64,000 bases of DNA from Streptomyces sp. V3I7 (GTDB lineage Bacteria; Actinomycetota; Actinomycetes; Streptomycetales; Streptomycetaceae): contig NZ_JAUSZK010000001.1 of the NCBI RefSeq assembly GCF_030817495.1, positions 2,211,001-2,275,000 on the forward strand, written 5' to 3'. Made by a program: the position numbers and the translations under genes. Under the pieces are notes generated by a model. The model worked only from the letters and a program-made list of their open reading frames with translations. It had not been told where the DNA came from and searched no databases. Each line of letters starts with the position of its first letter. The first letter of the stretch is position 1. This document shows, piece after piece, positions 37,591-45,273 of the stretch.

Positions 37591-39197
37591 ACGAGGCCCT
37601 GCCCGACGTCCCGGAAGTCCGCGTCGTCGGGCTTCCCCAGCTCACGTCGGGCTTCGACCTTGTCGAAAGACTTGATCTGCCCATGCACCTCAGGGTGCAC
37701 GGGCCGCTCGACCCGGTGGGCGGCGAGAAACTCGCCAAGCTCGCCGAGAGCATCAACCTGAAGGGCCGCGGCGGCGCGGGGTTCCCCTTCCACAAGAAGC
37801 TGCGCTCGGTCGCCGAAGCGGCGATCAAGCGCGGCGTACGGCCGGTCGTCGTCGTCAACGGCAGCGAGGACGAACCGGCCTGCCGCAAGGACACGGTGCT
37901 CATCAACCGTGCCCCACACCTCATCCTGGACGGGGCGCTGCTGTGCGCCGAGGCGATGGGTGCCCGCACGCTCGTGGTGGGGGTCACCCGTGAGTCGACG
38001 CAGCGCTCCATGGAGGCCGCGCTCGCCGAACGCGGCCTCAGCAACAGCCGCCGATCCGCGCTCCGCGCGTGGGTGCAGCGCAATCCGATCCGCATGGTCA
38101 CCGGCGCCGCCGCGTCGGTGATCCGCTCGATCGACGGCGGCCCGGCGATCCCGCCCGGCCGCAAGGTCAGCGCGTCCAAGAGCGGCGTCGGCGGCGCGCC
38201 CACGCTGCTGTCGAACGCCGAGACGTTCGCGCAGCTGGCGATCGCCGCCCGCATCGGCCCGGAGCGCTACGGCAACACCGGCCTGTACGACGAGCCGGGC
38301 ACCGTCATGCTGACGGTCTCCGGCGCGGTCGCCCGCCCGATGGTGATCGAGGTCCCCACGGGCGTGCCGTTGCGCTACGTCCTGCAACTGGCCGGTGCGC
38401 CGCCGGTCCCGCAGGGCGTGCTGACCGGCGGCTACCACGGCAAGTGGATCGACGCGGCCACGGTCGAGGAGGCCATCGTCTCCCGCAACTCGCTGGACGC
38501 GGTGGGCGGTTCGCTCGGAGCGGGCGCCATCCTGCCGATCAGCCAGGAGACCTGTCCGCTGGGCGAGTCGCTGCGGGTGGCCCAGTGGCTGGCCGAGGAG
38601 AGCGCGGGGCAGTGCGGCCCCTGCTACCTGGGCCTGCCGGCCGCCGCGCGCGGGCTGGAGGACATCCTGAACGGAGGCGGTCCGGCCGCGCTGGAGGCGC
38701 TCAAGCAGGTCGCGAAGAACGTGAAGCGGCGCGGCGCCTGCTCGCACCCGGACGGCTCCGCGATGTTCCTGGAGTCCACCGTCAAGGCGTTCACCGACGA
38801 CCTCGCCGCCCATGTCCTGGGAAGCGGCTGCGGACGGCCCGTGGAGGGCGTTCTGCCGCTCTTCGAGGGCGGCTACGGCGGCGCGGGTGCCATGGGTGAC
38901 GCGGCGGCTCAGGAGGCGGGCGGGAGCCGCCAGAAGATCTACGTCGACTGGACGCTGTGCCGGGGCCACGGCCTGTGCGCGGACATCCTCCCGGAGGTCT
39001 TCCAGCTGGGCGCGGACGGATTCCCGACCGTCGCCCAGGCGCAGGTGCCGCAGTACGCCGAGGCCAAGGCGCTGCGCGCGGTGCGCCGCTGCCCGGCGCT
39101 GGCGCTGCGGCTCGAGGAGGACACGCGCGGGCAGGCGCCGTCGCGCAACCTTCCGGTCCTCTCCCAGGGCCGCGGTCGCCGGGCCCTAGGCCGCTGA
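37587..39197 (+). CDS. NuoF-like flavoprotein with C-terminal 3Fe-4S-type ferredoxin domain
   Basis: A 536-residue protein. The FMN/NAD motif GRGGAGFP is at residues 60-67 and a NuoF-like NGSEDEPACRKDTVLI follows. An SLBB domain follows (VTGGYHGKWID type). The cluster-binding region is AEESAGQCGPCYLG. Cys343, Cys346 and the distal Cys385 are present, but the first Cys of NuoF's ESCGxC is Ala340, so one cluster ligand is missing. A small ferredoxin domain is fused at the end, with Cys458, Cys464 and Cys502-Pro, a three-Cys pattern typical of 3Fe-4S ferredoxins. Coupled by overlap to the haem membrane protein, it may pass electrons from NAD(P)H to the membrane. Confidence 0.87.
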   Translation: MNEALPDVPEVRVVGLPQLTSGFDLVERLDLPMHLRVHGPLDPVGGEKLAKLAESINLKGRGGAGFPFHKKLRSVAEAAIKRGVRPVVVVNGSEDEPACRKDTVLINRAPHLILDGALLCAEAMGARTLVVGVTRESTQRSMEAALAERGLSNSRRSALRAWVQRNPIRMVTGAAASVIRSIDGGPAIPPGRKVSASKSGVGGAPTLLSNAETFAQLAIAARIGPERYGNTGLYDEPGTVMLTVSGAVARPMVIEVPTGVPLRYVLQLAGAPPVPQGVLTGGYHGKWIDAATVEEAIVSRNSLDAVGGSLGAGAILPISQETCPLGESLRVAQWLAEESAGQCGPCYLGLPAAARGLEDILNGGGPAALEALKQVAKNVKRRGACSHPDGSAMFLESTVKAFTDDLAAHVLGSGCGRPVEGVLPLFEGGYGGAGAMGDAAAQEAGGSRQKIYVDWTLCRGHGLCADILPEVFQLGADGFPTVAQAQVPQYAEAKALRAVRRCPALALRLEEDTRGQAPSRNLPVLSQGRGRRALGR

Positions 39198-39201
39198 ACG
39201 C

Positions 39202-39237
39202 CGAAGGCGGACCATCCATCGGGATGGTCCGCCTTCG
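39202..39237. terminator. Bidirectional hairpin between the NuoF-like gene and tRNA-Ala copy 1
   Basis: A perfect 16-bp stem CGAAGGCGGACCATCC / GGATGGTCCGCCTTCG with loop ATCG, five bases after the NuoF-like stop and eight bases beyond the tRNA 3' end. Confidence 0.88.
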
Positions 39238-39244
39238 ACTTCTG

Positions 39245-39317
39245 TGGAGCTAAGGAGAATTGAACTCCTGACCTCCTGCATGCCATGCAGGCGCTCTACC
39301 AACTGAGCTATAGCCCC
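39245..39317 (-). tRNA. tRNA-Ala (anticodon GGC), copy 1
   Basis: A 73-base cloverleaf: acceptor GGGGCTA / TAGCTCC with the G3-U70 pair that defines alanine tRNAs, D-arm GCTC-AGTTGGTA-GAGC, anticodon stem CCTGC with loop ATGGCAT (anticodon GGC), and T-arm AGGAG-TTCAATT-CTCCT. CCA is not encoded. It reads GCC and GCU codons; GCC dominates in this genome. Confidence 0.97.
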
Positions 39318-39355
39318 TCGCGGCGCGCCGCCCGGTTCCCCCGGCGGCCACGCCA

Positions 39356-39361
39356 ACTTTA
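39356..39361 (-). promoter_or_regulatory. Conserved -10-like box of tRNA-Ala copy 1
   Basis: TAAAGT on the minus strand, 39 bases upstream of the mature tRNA 5' end. The same hexamer precedes copies 2 and 3 at nearly the same distance. Confidence 0.6.
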
Positions 39362-39432
39362 CACGGTCCTACGGGTGCCTCGGCTCACGCGGATGGGCAC
39401 CCAGCCCCACCGGCATGTGACCCACGCAACGC

Positions 39433-39468
39433 CGAAGGCGGACCATCTGTCCGGATGGTCCGCCTTCG
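39433..39468. terminator. Hairpin after tRNA-Ala copy 2
   Basis: A 15-bp stem CGAAGGCGGACCATC / GATGGTCCGCCTTCG, a near duplicate of the hairpin at 39202-39237 with changes confined to the loop side. Confidence 0.85.
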
Positions 39469-39475
39469 ACTTCTG

Positions 39476-39548
39476 TGGAGCTAAGGAGAATTGAACTCCT
39501 GACCTCCTGCATGCCATGCAGGCGCTCTACCAACTGAGCTATAGCCCC
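39476..39548 (-). tRNA. tRNA-Ala (anticodon GGC), copy 2
   Basis: Identical in sequence to copy 1 over all 73 bases; same fold, G3-U70 pair and anticodon GGC, without encoded CCA. It is part of the tandem duplicated block. Confidence 0.97.
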
Positions 39549-39586
39549 TCACGGTGCGCCGCCCGGTTCCCCCGGCGACGACGGCA

Positions 39587-39617
39587 ACTTTACACGGCCG
39601 CCCCGGGACCTTGCCAA
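39587..39617 (-). promoter_or_regulatory. Promoter of tRNA-Ala copy 2
   Basis: TAAAGT (39587-39592) 39 bases upstream of the tRNA, with TTGGCA (39612-39617) 19 bases further upstream, resembling -10 and -35 boxes. Copy 1 shares the -10 box but not the -35. Confidence 0.55.
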
Positions 39618-39648
39618 ATCGCTTCCGCTCCGCACCGATAAGGGCCTA

Positions 39649-40908
39649 ATGTCGGCCCTCATGTCGGTGATCAGGTTCTCCGCAGTCCACCGTCGCGTGC
39701 CGGTCGCCCTGGGGGCGTGCCTGCTCTCCTTCGTGGCCTTCTGGGCCGCGCAGCGGGCCGCCGACGTGTCGATGCTCGACCTCATGGTGTACCGGGCGGA
39801 GGGGGCGACCGTCCGCGCGGGCGGCGATCTCTACGCCCTACGGACGACCTATGCCCAGCTTCCGGCGACGTATCCCCCGTTCGCGGCCCTGCTGTTCACC
39901 CCGCTGACGCTCTTCGGCACGGGGACCATGCGGACGCTGGCCACCGCCGGGAACCTCGCCCTCCTCGTCGCGCTCGTCCACCTGTCGCTGAAACTCGTAG
40001 GGCACGCGCGCGTGGAGAGCACGCTCTGGGGCGCGGCGGTGGTCGTGTGGTGCGAGCCGGTGTGGACGACGCTGCGCTACGGGCAGATCAATCTGCTGAT
40101 CGCCGTCCTGGTGATGTGGGACCTGGCCCATCGCTCCCCCGCCGGCCGGGCCCGCTGGGCCGGGGTCGGTCTCGGGCTTGCCGCGGCGATCAAGCTGACG
40201 CCCGGACTGTTCGTGATCTTCCTGGCCGCCACCGGTCTCGCGGCGTACGTCCGGGGCGCCGGCGGAGGCCCGTGGCTGCGTCACGCGCGCGGGGCGGTCG
40301 GCGCGTTCGCCGGGGCGACGCTGCTCGCGGCGGCCGTCCTGCCGTACGACTCCTGGCGGTTCTGGACCGAGATGGTGTTCCGCACGAGCCGGGTCGGGTA
40401 CGCCGAGGAGACCGGCAACCAGGCCCTGCGCGGTGTGGTGGCGCGGCTGCTGCACACGCCGGAGCCGGGCGCCCCCTGGTTCGCGCTGGCCGTCCTAGTG
40501 GCCGTGGCGGGGCTGTCGGTGGCGGTCGCCGCCGAACTGCGGGGCGAGCGGGCGTGGGCGGTGACCGCGTGCGCGGTGACGGCACTGCTGGTCAGTCCGG
40601 TGTCGTGGTCGCACCACTGGGTGTGGTGCGTGCCGTTGGTGCTGGTGCTGTGGACGAGCGGGCTCCGCGCGGCCGCCCTGGGCGCGCTGCTGGTGTTCTG
40701 CTCGTACGCCCTGTGGTGGGTGCCACACAGCTACGGTCGGCCCGAACTGCACCAGAACGCGCTCGAATTGACGCTGTCGATGCTCTACGGGGTGGTGGGC
40801 TGCGCCTTCTTGGTGCTCACCGCTGCCTCGGGGCGGGGCCCGGCCGAGGTGGCCGGGGTGCCCGAGGCGGCGGAGGTCAGGCCGTCACGAATGAGTAGAA
40901 CCGCTTGA
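39649..40908 (+). CDS. GT87-type membrane glycosyltransferase (polyprenol-phosphate-mannose dependent)
   Basis: A 419-residue polytopic protein with about ten hydrophobic spans. Family traits are the first-loop acidic motif SMLDLMVYRAEGATVRAGGD (Asp residues at the membrane face), LPATYPPFAALLFTPLTL and WEPVWTTLRYGQINLLI-like WCEPVWTTLRYGQINLL. These match alpha-1,2-mannosyltransferases of the DUF2029/GT87 family, which extend lipomannan-type or glycoprotein glycans from a lipid-linked mannose donor outside the membrane. The acceptor is unknown. Starts ATG at 39649 or 39661 are both possible. The end overlaps the convergent zinc-ribbon gene by 32 bases. Confidence 0.88.
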   Translation: MSALMSVIRFSAVHRRVPVALGACLLSFVAFWAAQRAADVSMLDLMVYRAEGATVRAGGDLYALRTTYAQLPATYPPFAALLFTPLTLFGTGTMRTLATAGNLALLVALVHLSLKLVGHARVESTLWGAAVVVWCEPVWTTLRYGQINLLIAVLVMWDLAHRSPAGRARWAGVGLGLAAAIKLTPGLFVIFLAATGLAAYVRGAGGGPWLRHARGAVGAFAGATLLAAAVLPYDSWRFWTEMVFRTSRVGYAEETGNQALRGVVARLLHTPEPGAPWFALAVLVAVAGLSVAVAAELRGERAWAVTACAVTALLVSPVSWSHHWVWCVPLVLVLWTSGLRAAALGALLVFCSYALWWVPHSYGRPELHQNALELTLSMLYGVVGCAFLVLTAASGRGPAEVAGVPEAAEVRPSRMSRTA

Positions 40909-41110
40909 GCGTGCAGTGCTCTTCGAGAAGGCGACCGTAGATCGGTTCCCCGTCCAGTTCACGGTAGGTCTCGATCGGGTCGCCTTTTATGATCAGCGCC
41001 CGTGCGCATTCCTCGCACCAGTACTGGTAGTCGGGGTTGATCGGCTCCATGTCACGGACGATGGGCGTGCCGCTGCCGCACCAGTCGCACTTCCTCCTGT
41101 GTGCACCCAT
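40877..41110 (-). CDS. Small zinc-ribbon protein, 77 residues
   Basis: MGAHRRKCDWCGSGTPIV with CDWC, then YWCEECARALIIKG with CEEC: two CxxC knuckles about 23 residues apart that should bind one zinc. The rest (IETYRELDGEPIYGRLLEE) is charged. No family name is recognised. It starts three bases after the stop of the 57-residue zinc-ribbon gene at 41114-41287, so the two are one operon. It overlaps the 3' end of the convergent GT87 gene. Confidence 0.8.
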   Translation of the reverse strand: MGAHRRKCDWCGSGTPIVRDMEPINPDYQYWCEECARALIIKGDPIETYRELDGEPIYGRLLEEHCTLKRFYSFVTA

Positions 41111-41113
41111 CGA

Positions 41114-41287
41114 TCAGCTCCAGCTGTGGCCGCAGGCCGTGCACACGTAGGAGATCCCCCCGTTGTCGCCGAGGACTTGGGCCACATGGGCGGATCCGCA
41201 GGAAGGGCAGCTGAGACGGGTGGCCGTGCCCCGTTTCGACGCCCCGCCGAGGAGGTGGCCGACCTCCTCGAGGATGCTCGCAGGCAT
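41114..41287 (-). CDS. Small zinc-ribbon protein, 57 residues
   Basis: A compact gene: MPASILEEVGHLLGGASKRG, then LSCPSCGSAHVAQV and ISYVCTACGHSWS at the C-terminus. The CPSC and CTAC knuckles 19 residues apart form a classic zinc ribbon similar to those in RNA polymerase and TFIIS-like proteins. GC at third positions is high, supporting coding. It is translated just ahead of the second zinc-ribbon gene, three bases away. Function is unknown; nucleic acid binding is possible from the fold type only. Confidence 0.78.
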   Translation of the reverse strand: MPASILEEVGHLLGGASKRGTATRLSCPSCGSAHVAQVLGDNGGISYVCTACGHSWS

Positions 41288-41356
41288 CACTGCTCCCTCC
41301 CGTCGGGCCGCGCCCCCTTCCGGCCGTTTGATTCTGCCACGGCCAGACCAATACGG

Positions 41357-42826
41357 TCAGCGACGCCTTCGTACCAGTCCGGACACGGCGGCCGCCGCGG
41401 CCGTCCCGGCCATCGCCCACAGGCACACCGAGAGCGCCTCCGCAGAGGTATACGCCCCCGGAGCCCCGAGCGACTCAAGCCGGTTCAGGAACAGTGTGCC
41501 GAAAACCGCGACACCGATCAGCTGGCCGAGCTGCGTGACCGTGGCCAGCAGCCCGCTGGCGTCCGCCGCGTCCTCGGGGCGCACCGCTGCGAGCGCGCGG
41601 GTGAGCGTGGGGCTGAAGGCGAGCGACAGTCCGACTCCCACGCCGAGGTAGGCGACGTACAACGCTGCTCCCCCGTCACCGCCGCCTCCAAACGCCGCCG
41701 CGACCCCGGCCGTGCCGAGCGCGGTGAGCGCGAACCCGCAGGGGATCAGCGCACGCTGCCAGGAGACGGGCCAGCGTCGCCAGGTCAGGCCGACCGCTCC
41801 GAAGACGAGGGCGGTCGGCGCGAACGCGAGGCCCGCGTGCAGCGCGCTGTAGCCGAGGCCGGCCTGGACGTGCAGGGTGAGCGTGAACAGGAAGCCGGCG
41901 TTGACCGCCATGACGGCCATGATGCGGACGACGGCCAGGCCCATGCCGGGCAGGCGCAGCACGCGCGGCGCGATCAGCGGGGCGCCGCCGCGGCGGGCCA
42001 GCCGGGTCTCGTACCCGCAGAACACGGCGAACAGGACGGCCGCGGTCACCAGCGACAGCCAGGTCCACCGCGGCCAGCCCGCCTCCTGCCCGAGCACCAG
42101 CGGGACGGTCAGCAGCGACACGGCCGCGCCGAGCAGCACCAGGCCCGGTACATCGAGGCCGCGCGCCCGCTCCCGGCCGGCGCCGCCGTCCCGCGGCAGG
42201 ACGCGGCGGCCGAGGACGAGCAGAGCGACGCCGACCGGCACGTTCACGAGGAACACCGGGCGCCAGCCGGTGCCCAGGAGGTCGGCGCCGACCAGGACGC
42301 CGCCGACGATCTGCCCGGCCGCGGCACCGACGGCGAGGACGGCCGAGTAGGCGCCGAGCGCCCGGACGCGGGCCTCGCCGGTGAAGGTGCGCTGGAGCAG
42401 GCTGAGCACCTGCGGGATCATCACGGCCGATCCGGCGCCCTGTACCAGCCGGAAAACGATCAGTTCGGTGGCGCCCTGGGCCAGGCCGCAGGCGAGGGAG
42501 GCGGCGGTGAACAGGGCGAGTCCGGCGAGGTGGGCCCGGCCGTGGCCGTACCGGTCGCCGAGCCGTGCGCCGGTGATCAGGAGCACCGAGTAGGTGATGG
42601 CGTATCCGGCGACCACCAGCTGCAAGTCGGCGCCGGAGGCGTGGAGTTCGGAACCGATGGTGGGGGCCGCGACGTTCACGATGAAGACGTCGAGGACCGC
42701 CATGAACAGGGCCGAGAGCACGAGCGCGAGCAGCAGGCGGGGCCGGTTGTCAGTGGGGGGTGCTTCACTGATTGCAGGCCTCGTCGACGGTGCGGGGCCT
42801 GGTGCCGAACGGGATGTCGTCGTCAT
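41357..42826 (-). CDS. MFS transporter of the DHA2 (EmrB/QacA) drug-efflux type
   Basis: A 489-residue protein with about 14 predicted spans. Motifs include the MFS motif C-like LFMAVLDVFIVNVAAPTI, motif A-like ITGARLGDRYGHGRAH, and FRLVQGAGSAVMIPQVL with RPVFLVNVPVGVALL. These place it in the proton-driven DHA2 family exporting drugs or dyes. ATG at 42826 starts MTTTSRSAPGPAPS; longer open frames only mirror the regulator gene on the other strand. It is divergent from the XRE regulator at 42950, with palindromes in between, so the regulator likely controls it. The substrate is unknown. Confidence 0.9.
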   Translation of the reverse strand: MTTTSRSAPGPAPSTRPAISEAPPTDNRPRLLLALVLSALFMAVLDVFIVNVAAPTIGSELHASGADLQLVVAGYAITYSVLLITGARLGDRYGHGRAHLAGLALFTAASLACGLAQGATELIVFRLVQGAGSAVMIPQVLSLLQRTFTGEARVRALGAYSAVLAVGAAAGQIVGGVLVGADLLGTGWRPVFLVNVPVGVALLVLGRRVLPRDGGAGRERARGLDVPGLVLLGAAVSLLTVPLVLGQEAGWPRWTWLSLVTAAVLFAVFCGYETRLARRGGAPLIAPRVLRLPGMGLAVVRIMAVMAVNAGFLFTLTLHVQAGLGYSALHAGLAFAPTALVFGAVGLTWRRWPVSWQRALIPCGFALTALGTAGVAAAFGGGGDGGAALYVAYLGVGVGLSLAFSPTLTRALAAVRPEDAADASGLLATVTQLGQLIGVAVFGTLFLNRLESLGAPGAYTSAEALSVCLWAMAGTAAAAAVSGLVRRRR

Positions 42827-42847
42827 GCCATCGAGCCTGACGACGTG

Positions 42848-42893
42848 CCGGTACCGGTGCCGAGAGCCCGCGGGTGCTGGTAGTGGCAGTACC
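42848..42893. promoter_or_regulatory. Palindromic candidate operators between the efflux gene and its regulator
   Basis: A perfect 10-base palindrome CCGGTACCGG (42848-42857) and a 15-base near-palindrome GGTAGTGGCAGTACC (42879-42893, only the three G/C positions unmatched). Both contain GGTA/TACC halves. They lie in the 123-base divergent region. Confidence 0.5.
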
Positions 42894-42949
42894 TGGCAGG
42901 GGGCGGGCCGGGGACCGACGATGGGAACGTGACGACGGGGGGCGGGACC

Positions 42950-43870
42950 ATGGGAACGACAGCGCAACGCCGGCGACCGGAGCTGGCCACCTTTCTGCGC
43001 AGCCGAAGGGCCCGGGTGACTCCGGCCGACGTGGGGATGCCGCCGGGACTGCGGCGGCGCACGCCGGGGCTGCGCCGTGAGGAGGTCGCGCAGCTCTCGG
43101 GCGTGGGGGTGACCTGGTACACGTGGCTGGAGCAGGGCCGTCCGATCAACGCCTCCGCTCAGGTGCTGGATGCGGTGGCGCGCACGCTGCGGCTGGACCC
43201 GCCGGAGCGGGAGCATCTCTACCGGCTGGCGGAGGTGCCGTTCGTCCCGGACCCGCAGGGCCTGACGCGGGCGGTCGGGCCCGAGGTGCAGGGCATCGTC
43301 GACGCCCTCGATCCGCTGGTGGCGGTGGTCTACAACTCGCGGTACGACATCGTCGCCACCAACCCCGCCTACCGCGACCTGTTCCTGGTGACGGAGTCCC
43401 TCCGGCTCGGTGTGCCGAACGTCCTGTGGACGCTGTTCACCACGCGGGAGGAATGCTGCCCGCTGCTGCACCGGGAGCGTGAACTGCCCCTGATGGTGGC
43501 CACGCTGCGGTCGTCCTACGGCAGACATGTCGGCGAGCCGGCCTGGGAGGACTACATACGCGCGCTGTCGGCGGCCAGCCCGTACTTCGCCGAGCTGTGG
43601 GCGAGCGGTGCGGTGGTGCGGCCGGGGCCGCGGGTGAAGACGTTCCGTCATGAGGCGGTGGGCGAGGTGCGGATGACGTCCCAGTCGCTGTCGATCGACG
43701 GGATGCCGGAGTGCCGGATCGTCGTCTACACACCGGAGGACGAGGAGGCGAGCGGGAAGATCGCCCTGCTGAGAAAGCGCAGACAGCGGGTGGGGTGCGC
43801 GGACGCCACCGACACGACGGCCGCCGAGATCATCCGCAAGTGGCACGACGCAGAAAATCCCGCCCCCTGA
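42950..43870 (+). CDS. XRE-type helix-turn-helix regulator with MmyB-like ligand domain
   Basis: A 306-residue regulator. The N-terminal HTH (residues about 10-80) has ELATFLRSRRARVTPADVG, RRTPGLRREEVAQLSGVG and TWYTWLEQGRPINASAQVL. The C-terminal two thirds match the MmyB-type ligand-binding domain (VYNSRYDIVATNPAYRDLF; NVLWTLFTTREE; GEVRMTSQSLSIDGMPECRI). In Streptomyces this family typically sits divergent to an oxidoreductase or efflux gene that it regulates, as here. ATG at 42950 has GGGCGGG upstream; a GTG at 42929 is an alternative start. Its stop codon lies within the hairpin at 43856-43881. Confidence 0.9.
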   Translation: MGTTAQRRRPELATFLRSRRARVTPADVGMPPGLRRRTPGLRREEVAQLSGVGVTWYTWLEQGRPINASAQVLDAVARTLRLDPPEREHLYRLAEVPFVPDPQGLTRAVGPEVQGIVDALDPLVAVVYNSRYDIVATNPAYRDLFLVTESLRLGVPNVLWTLFTTREECCPLLHRERELPLMVATLRSSYGRHVGEPAWEDYIRALSAASPYFAELWASGAVVRPGPRVKTFRHEAVGEVRMTSQSLSIDGMPECRIVVYTPEDEEASGKIALLRKRRQRVGCADATDTTAAEIIRKWHDAENPAP

Positions 43871-43881
43871 GGGACGGGATT
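43856..43881. terminator. Hairpin overlapping the regulator stop codon
   Basis: AATCCCGCCCC, loop CTGA, GGGACGGGATT: paired arms with one mismatch, including the TGA stop at 43868-43870. On the minus strand it is followed by TTTTCTG, so it can end the tRNA-Ala copy 3 transcript as well as the regulator mRNA. Confidence 0.75.
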
Positions 43882-43922
43882 CTCATCACCGATCTTTGAC
43901 AACTCAACAGAGTGTCGATCTG

Positions 43923-43995
43923 TGGAGCTAAGGAGAATTGAACTCCTGACCTCCTGCATGCCATGCAGGCGCTCTACCAACTGAGCTATAGCCCC
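43923..43995 (-). tRNA. tRNA-Ala (anticodon GGC), copy 3
   Basis: Identical over all 73 bases to copies 1 and 2, about 4.4 kb away, on the same strand. A TAAAGT box lies at 44031-44036, 36 bases upstream of the mature 5' end. CCA is not encoded. Its flanks are not related to those of the other two copies apart from that box. Confidence 0.97.
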
Positions 43996-44084
43996 TTGCG
44001 TTCTTCCCGCTCGGCGGGCGAACAAGAAGAACTTTAGCCTGCGACCTGCCAGAAAGTGAAATCGGGTCCCCGGGCCCCGGGCGC

Positions 44085-44753
44085 TCAGTCGTCGTCGCCG
44101 AGGACGGGCTCCGGGAGGGTGCCCGCGTTGTGCTCCAGCAGGCGCCAGCCGCGGGCGCCTTCGCCGAGGACGGACCAGCAGCAGTTGGACAGTCCGCCGA
44201 GGCTCTCCCAGTGCTGGGCCTCCAGGCCGAGGAGCCTGCCGATGGTGGTCCGGATGGTGCCGCCGTGGCTGACGACCACGAGAGTGCCGTCCTCGGGCAG
44301 CTTCTCGGCGTGCCGCAGCACGACGGGGGCGGCCCGGTCGGCGACCTCGGTCTCCAGTTCGCCGCCGCCGCGGCGGACCGGCTCACCGCGCTTCCACGCG
44401 GCGTACTCGTCGCCGTGCCGGGCGATGATCTCGTCGTGCGTCAGGCCCTGCCAGACGCCCGCGTAGGTCTCGCGCAGACCCTCCTCGCGGGTGACGTCGA
44501 GGCCGGTGAGGGCGGCGAGCTCGGCGGCCGTTTCGGAGGCCCGCTGAAGGTCCGAGGCGATGATCGCGTCGGGCTTCAGGGAGACGAGCAGCCGGGCGGC
44601 GCGGCGCGCCTGCTCGACGCCGGTGGCGGTGAGCTCGACGTCCGTGGAGCCCTGGAAGCGGCGCTCCACGTTCCAGGCCGTCTGGCCGTGCCGCCACAGG
44701 ATGATGCGGCGGCCCCGCTCCGGCGTGCGCTCGACCTCGGCGGTGGAGGTCAT
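44085..44753 (-). CDS. Histidine phosphatase family protein (phosphoglycerate-mutase-like)
   Basis: A 222-residue branch-1 histidine phosphatase. The phosphohistidine motif IILWRHGQTAWNVERRFQGS contains the RHG core. The second conserved region is VVSHGGTIRTTIGRLLG, with the catalytic His of SHGG, and a Glu is in EGLRETYAGVWQG. It lacks the extra residues of true dPGM, so a phosphatase is more likely than a mutase. The start ATG at 44753 overlaps the rsfS stop (TGATG), giving translational coupling. The rsfS-phosphatase pairing is conserved in actinobacteria and may act on a nucleotide or sugar phosphate. Confidence 0.92.
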   Translation of the reverse strand: MTSTAEVERTPERGRRIILWRHGQTAWNVERRFQGSTDVELTATGVEQARRAARLLVSLKPDAIIASDLQRASETAAELAALTGLDVTREEGLRETYAGVWQGLTHDEIIARHGDEYAAWKRGEPVRRGGGELETEVADRAAPVVLRHAEKLPEDGTLVVVSHGGTIRTTIGRLLGLEAQHWESLGGLSNCCWSVLGEGARGWRLLEHNAGTLPEPVLGDDD

Positions 44754-45196
44754 CACCAGTCCCCGCCGGGCTCGGCAGCGTCCTCGGCGGCCTTGAGCTT
44801 GGCGTGCTCCTCGGCCTTGCCGCGCGTGGCCTTGGCCTCGGCCGGCAGCTCGATCTCGGGGCAGTCCTTCCACAGCCGCTCCAGGGCGTAGAAGACGCGC
44901 TCCTCGCTGTGCTGGACGTGGACGACGATGTCGACGTAGTCGAGCAGGATCCAGCGGGACTCACGGTCGCCCTCGCGGCGCACCGGCTTGACGCCGAGCT
45001 CCTTCTGGAGCCGCTCCTCGATCTCGTCGACGATCGACTTGACCTGGCGGTCGTTGGGCGCGGAGGCCAGCAGGAAGGCATCCGTGATCGACAGCACATC
45101 GCTCACGTCGTAAGCGATGACGTCGTGGGCGAGCTTGTCGGCGGCCGCCTGGGCGGCGGTGTTGATGAGCTCGATGGAACGGTCGGTGGCGGTCAC
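44753..45196 (-). CDS. rsfS: Ribosomal silencing factor RsfS
   Basis: A 147-residue protein that binds L14 on the 50S subunit and blocks subunit joining when nutrients are scarce. The signature regions are DKLAHDVIAYDVSDVLSITD, FLLASAPNDRQVKSIVDEIE, and ILLDYVDIVVHVQHSEERVF with YALERLWKDCPEI. The C-terminal charged tail is an extension usual in actinobacteria. The gene lies between the LCP-like gene (upstream) and the coupled phosphatase gene. Confidence 0.95.
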   Translation of the reverse strand: MTATDRSIELINTAAQAAADKLAHDVIAYDVSDVLSITDAFLLASAPNDRQVKSIVDEIEERLQKELGVKPVRREGDRESRWILLDYVDIVVHVQHSEERVFYALERLWKDCPEIELPAEAKATRGKAEEHAKLKAAEDAAEPGGDW

Positions 45197-45273
45197 TACG
45201 TGGCTTTCCGTCGGCGGTCAGTAGACCTCAAGGGTCTCACGGACGGCCTTGCCCGGCCCACGGTGATACGGGC

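Larger units (their letters stand above)
39198..39648. other. 450-base gap holding a duplicated tRNA-Ala unit
   Basis: Two tandem copies, 231 bases apart, of a block with promoter, tRNA-Ala(GGC) and hairpin terminator on the minus strand. The copied block runs from the hairpin (39202 or 39433) to the TAAAGT box (39361 or 39592). The tRNAs are identical, the flanks nearly so. About 65 bases between the blocks are unrelated. Confidence 0.9.

Noticed and set aside
41357..43846. An 829-residue transporter fused to an N-terminal domain
   Set aside because: The extra part is antisense to the XRE regulator gene; the transporter starts at 42826.
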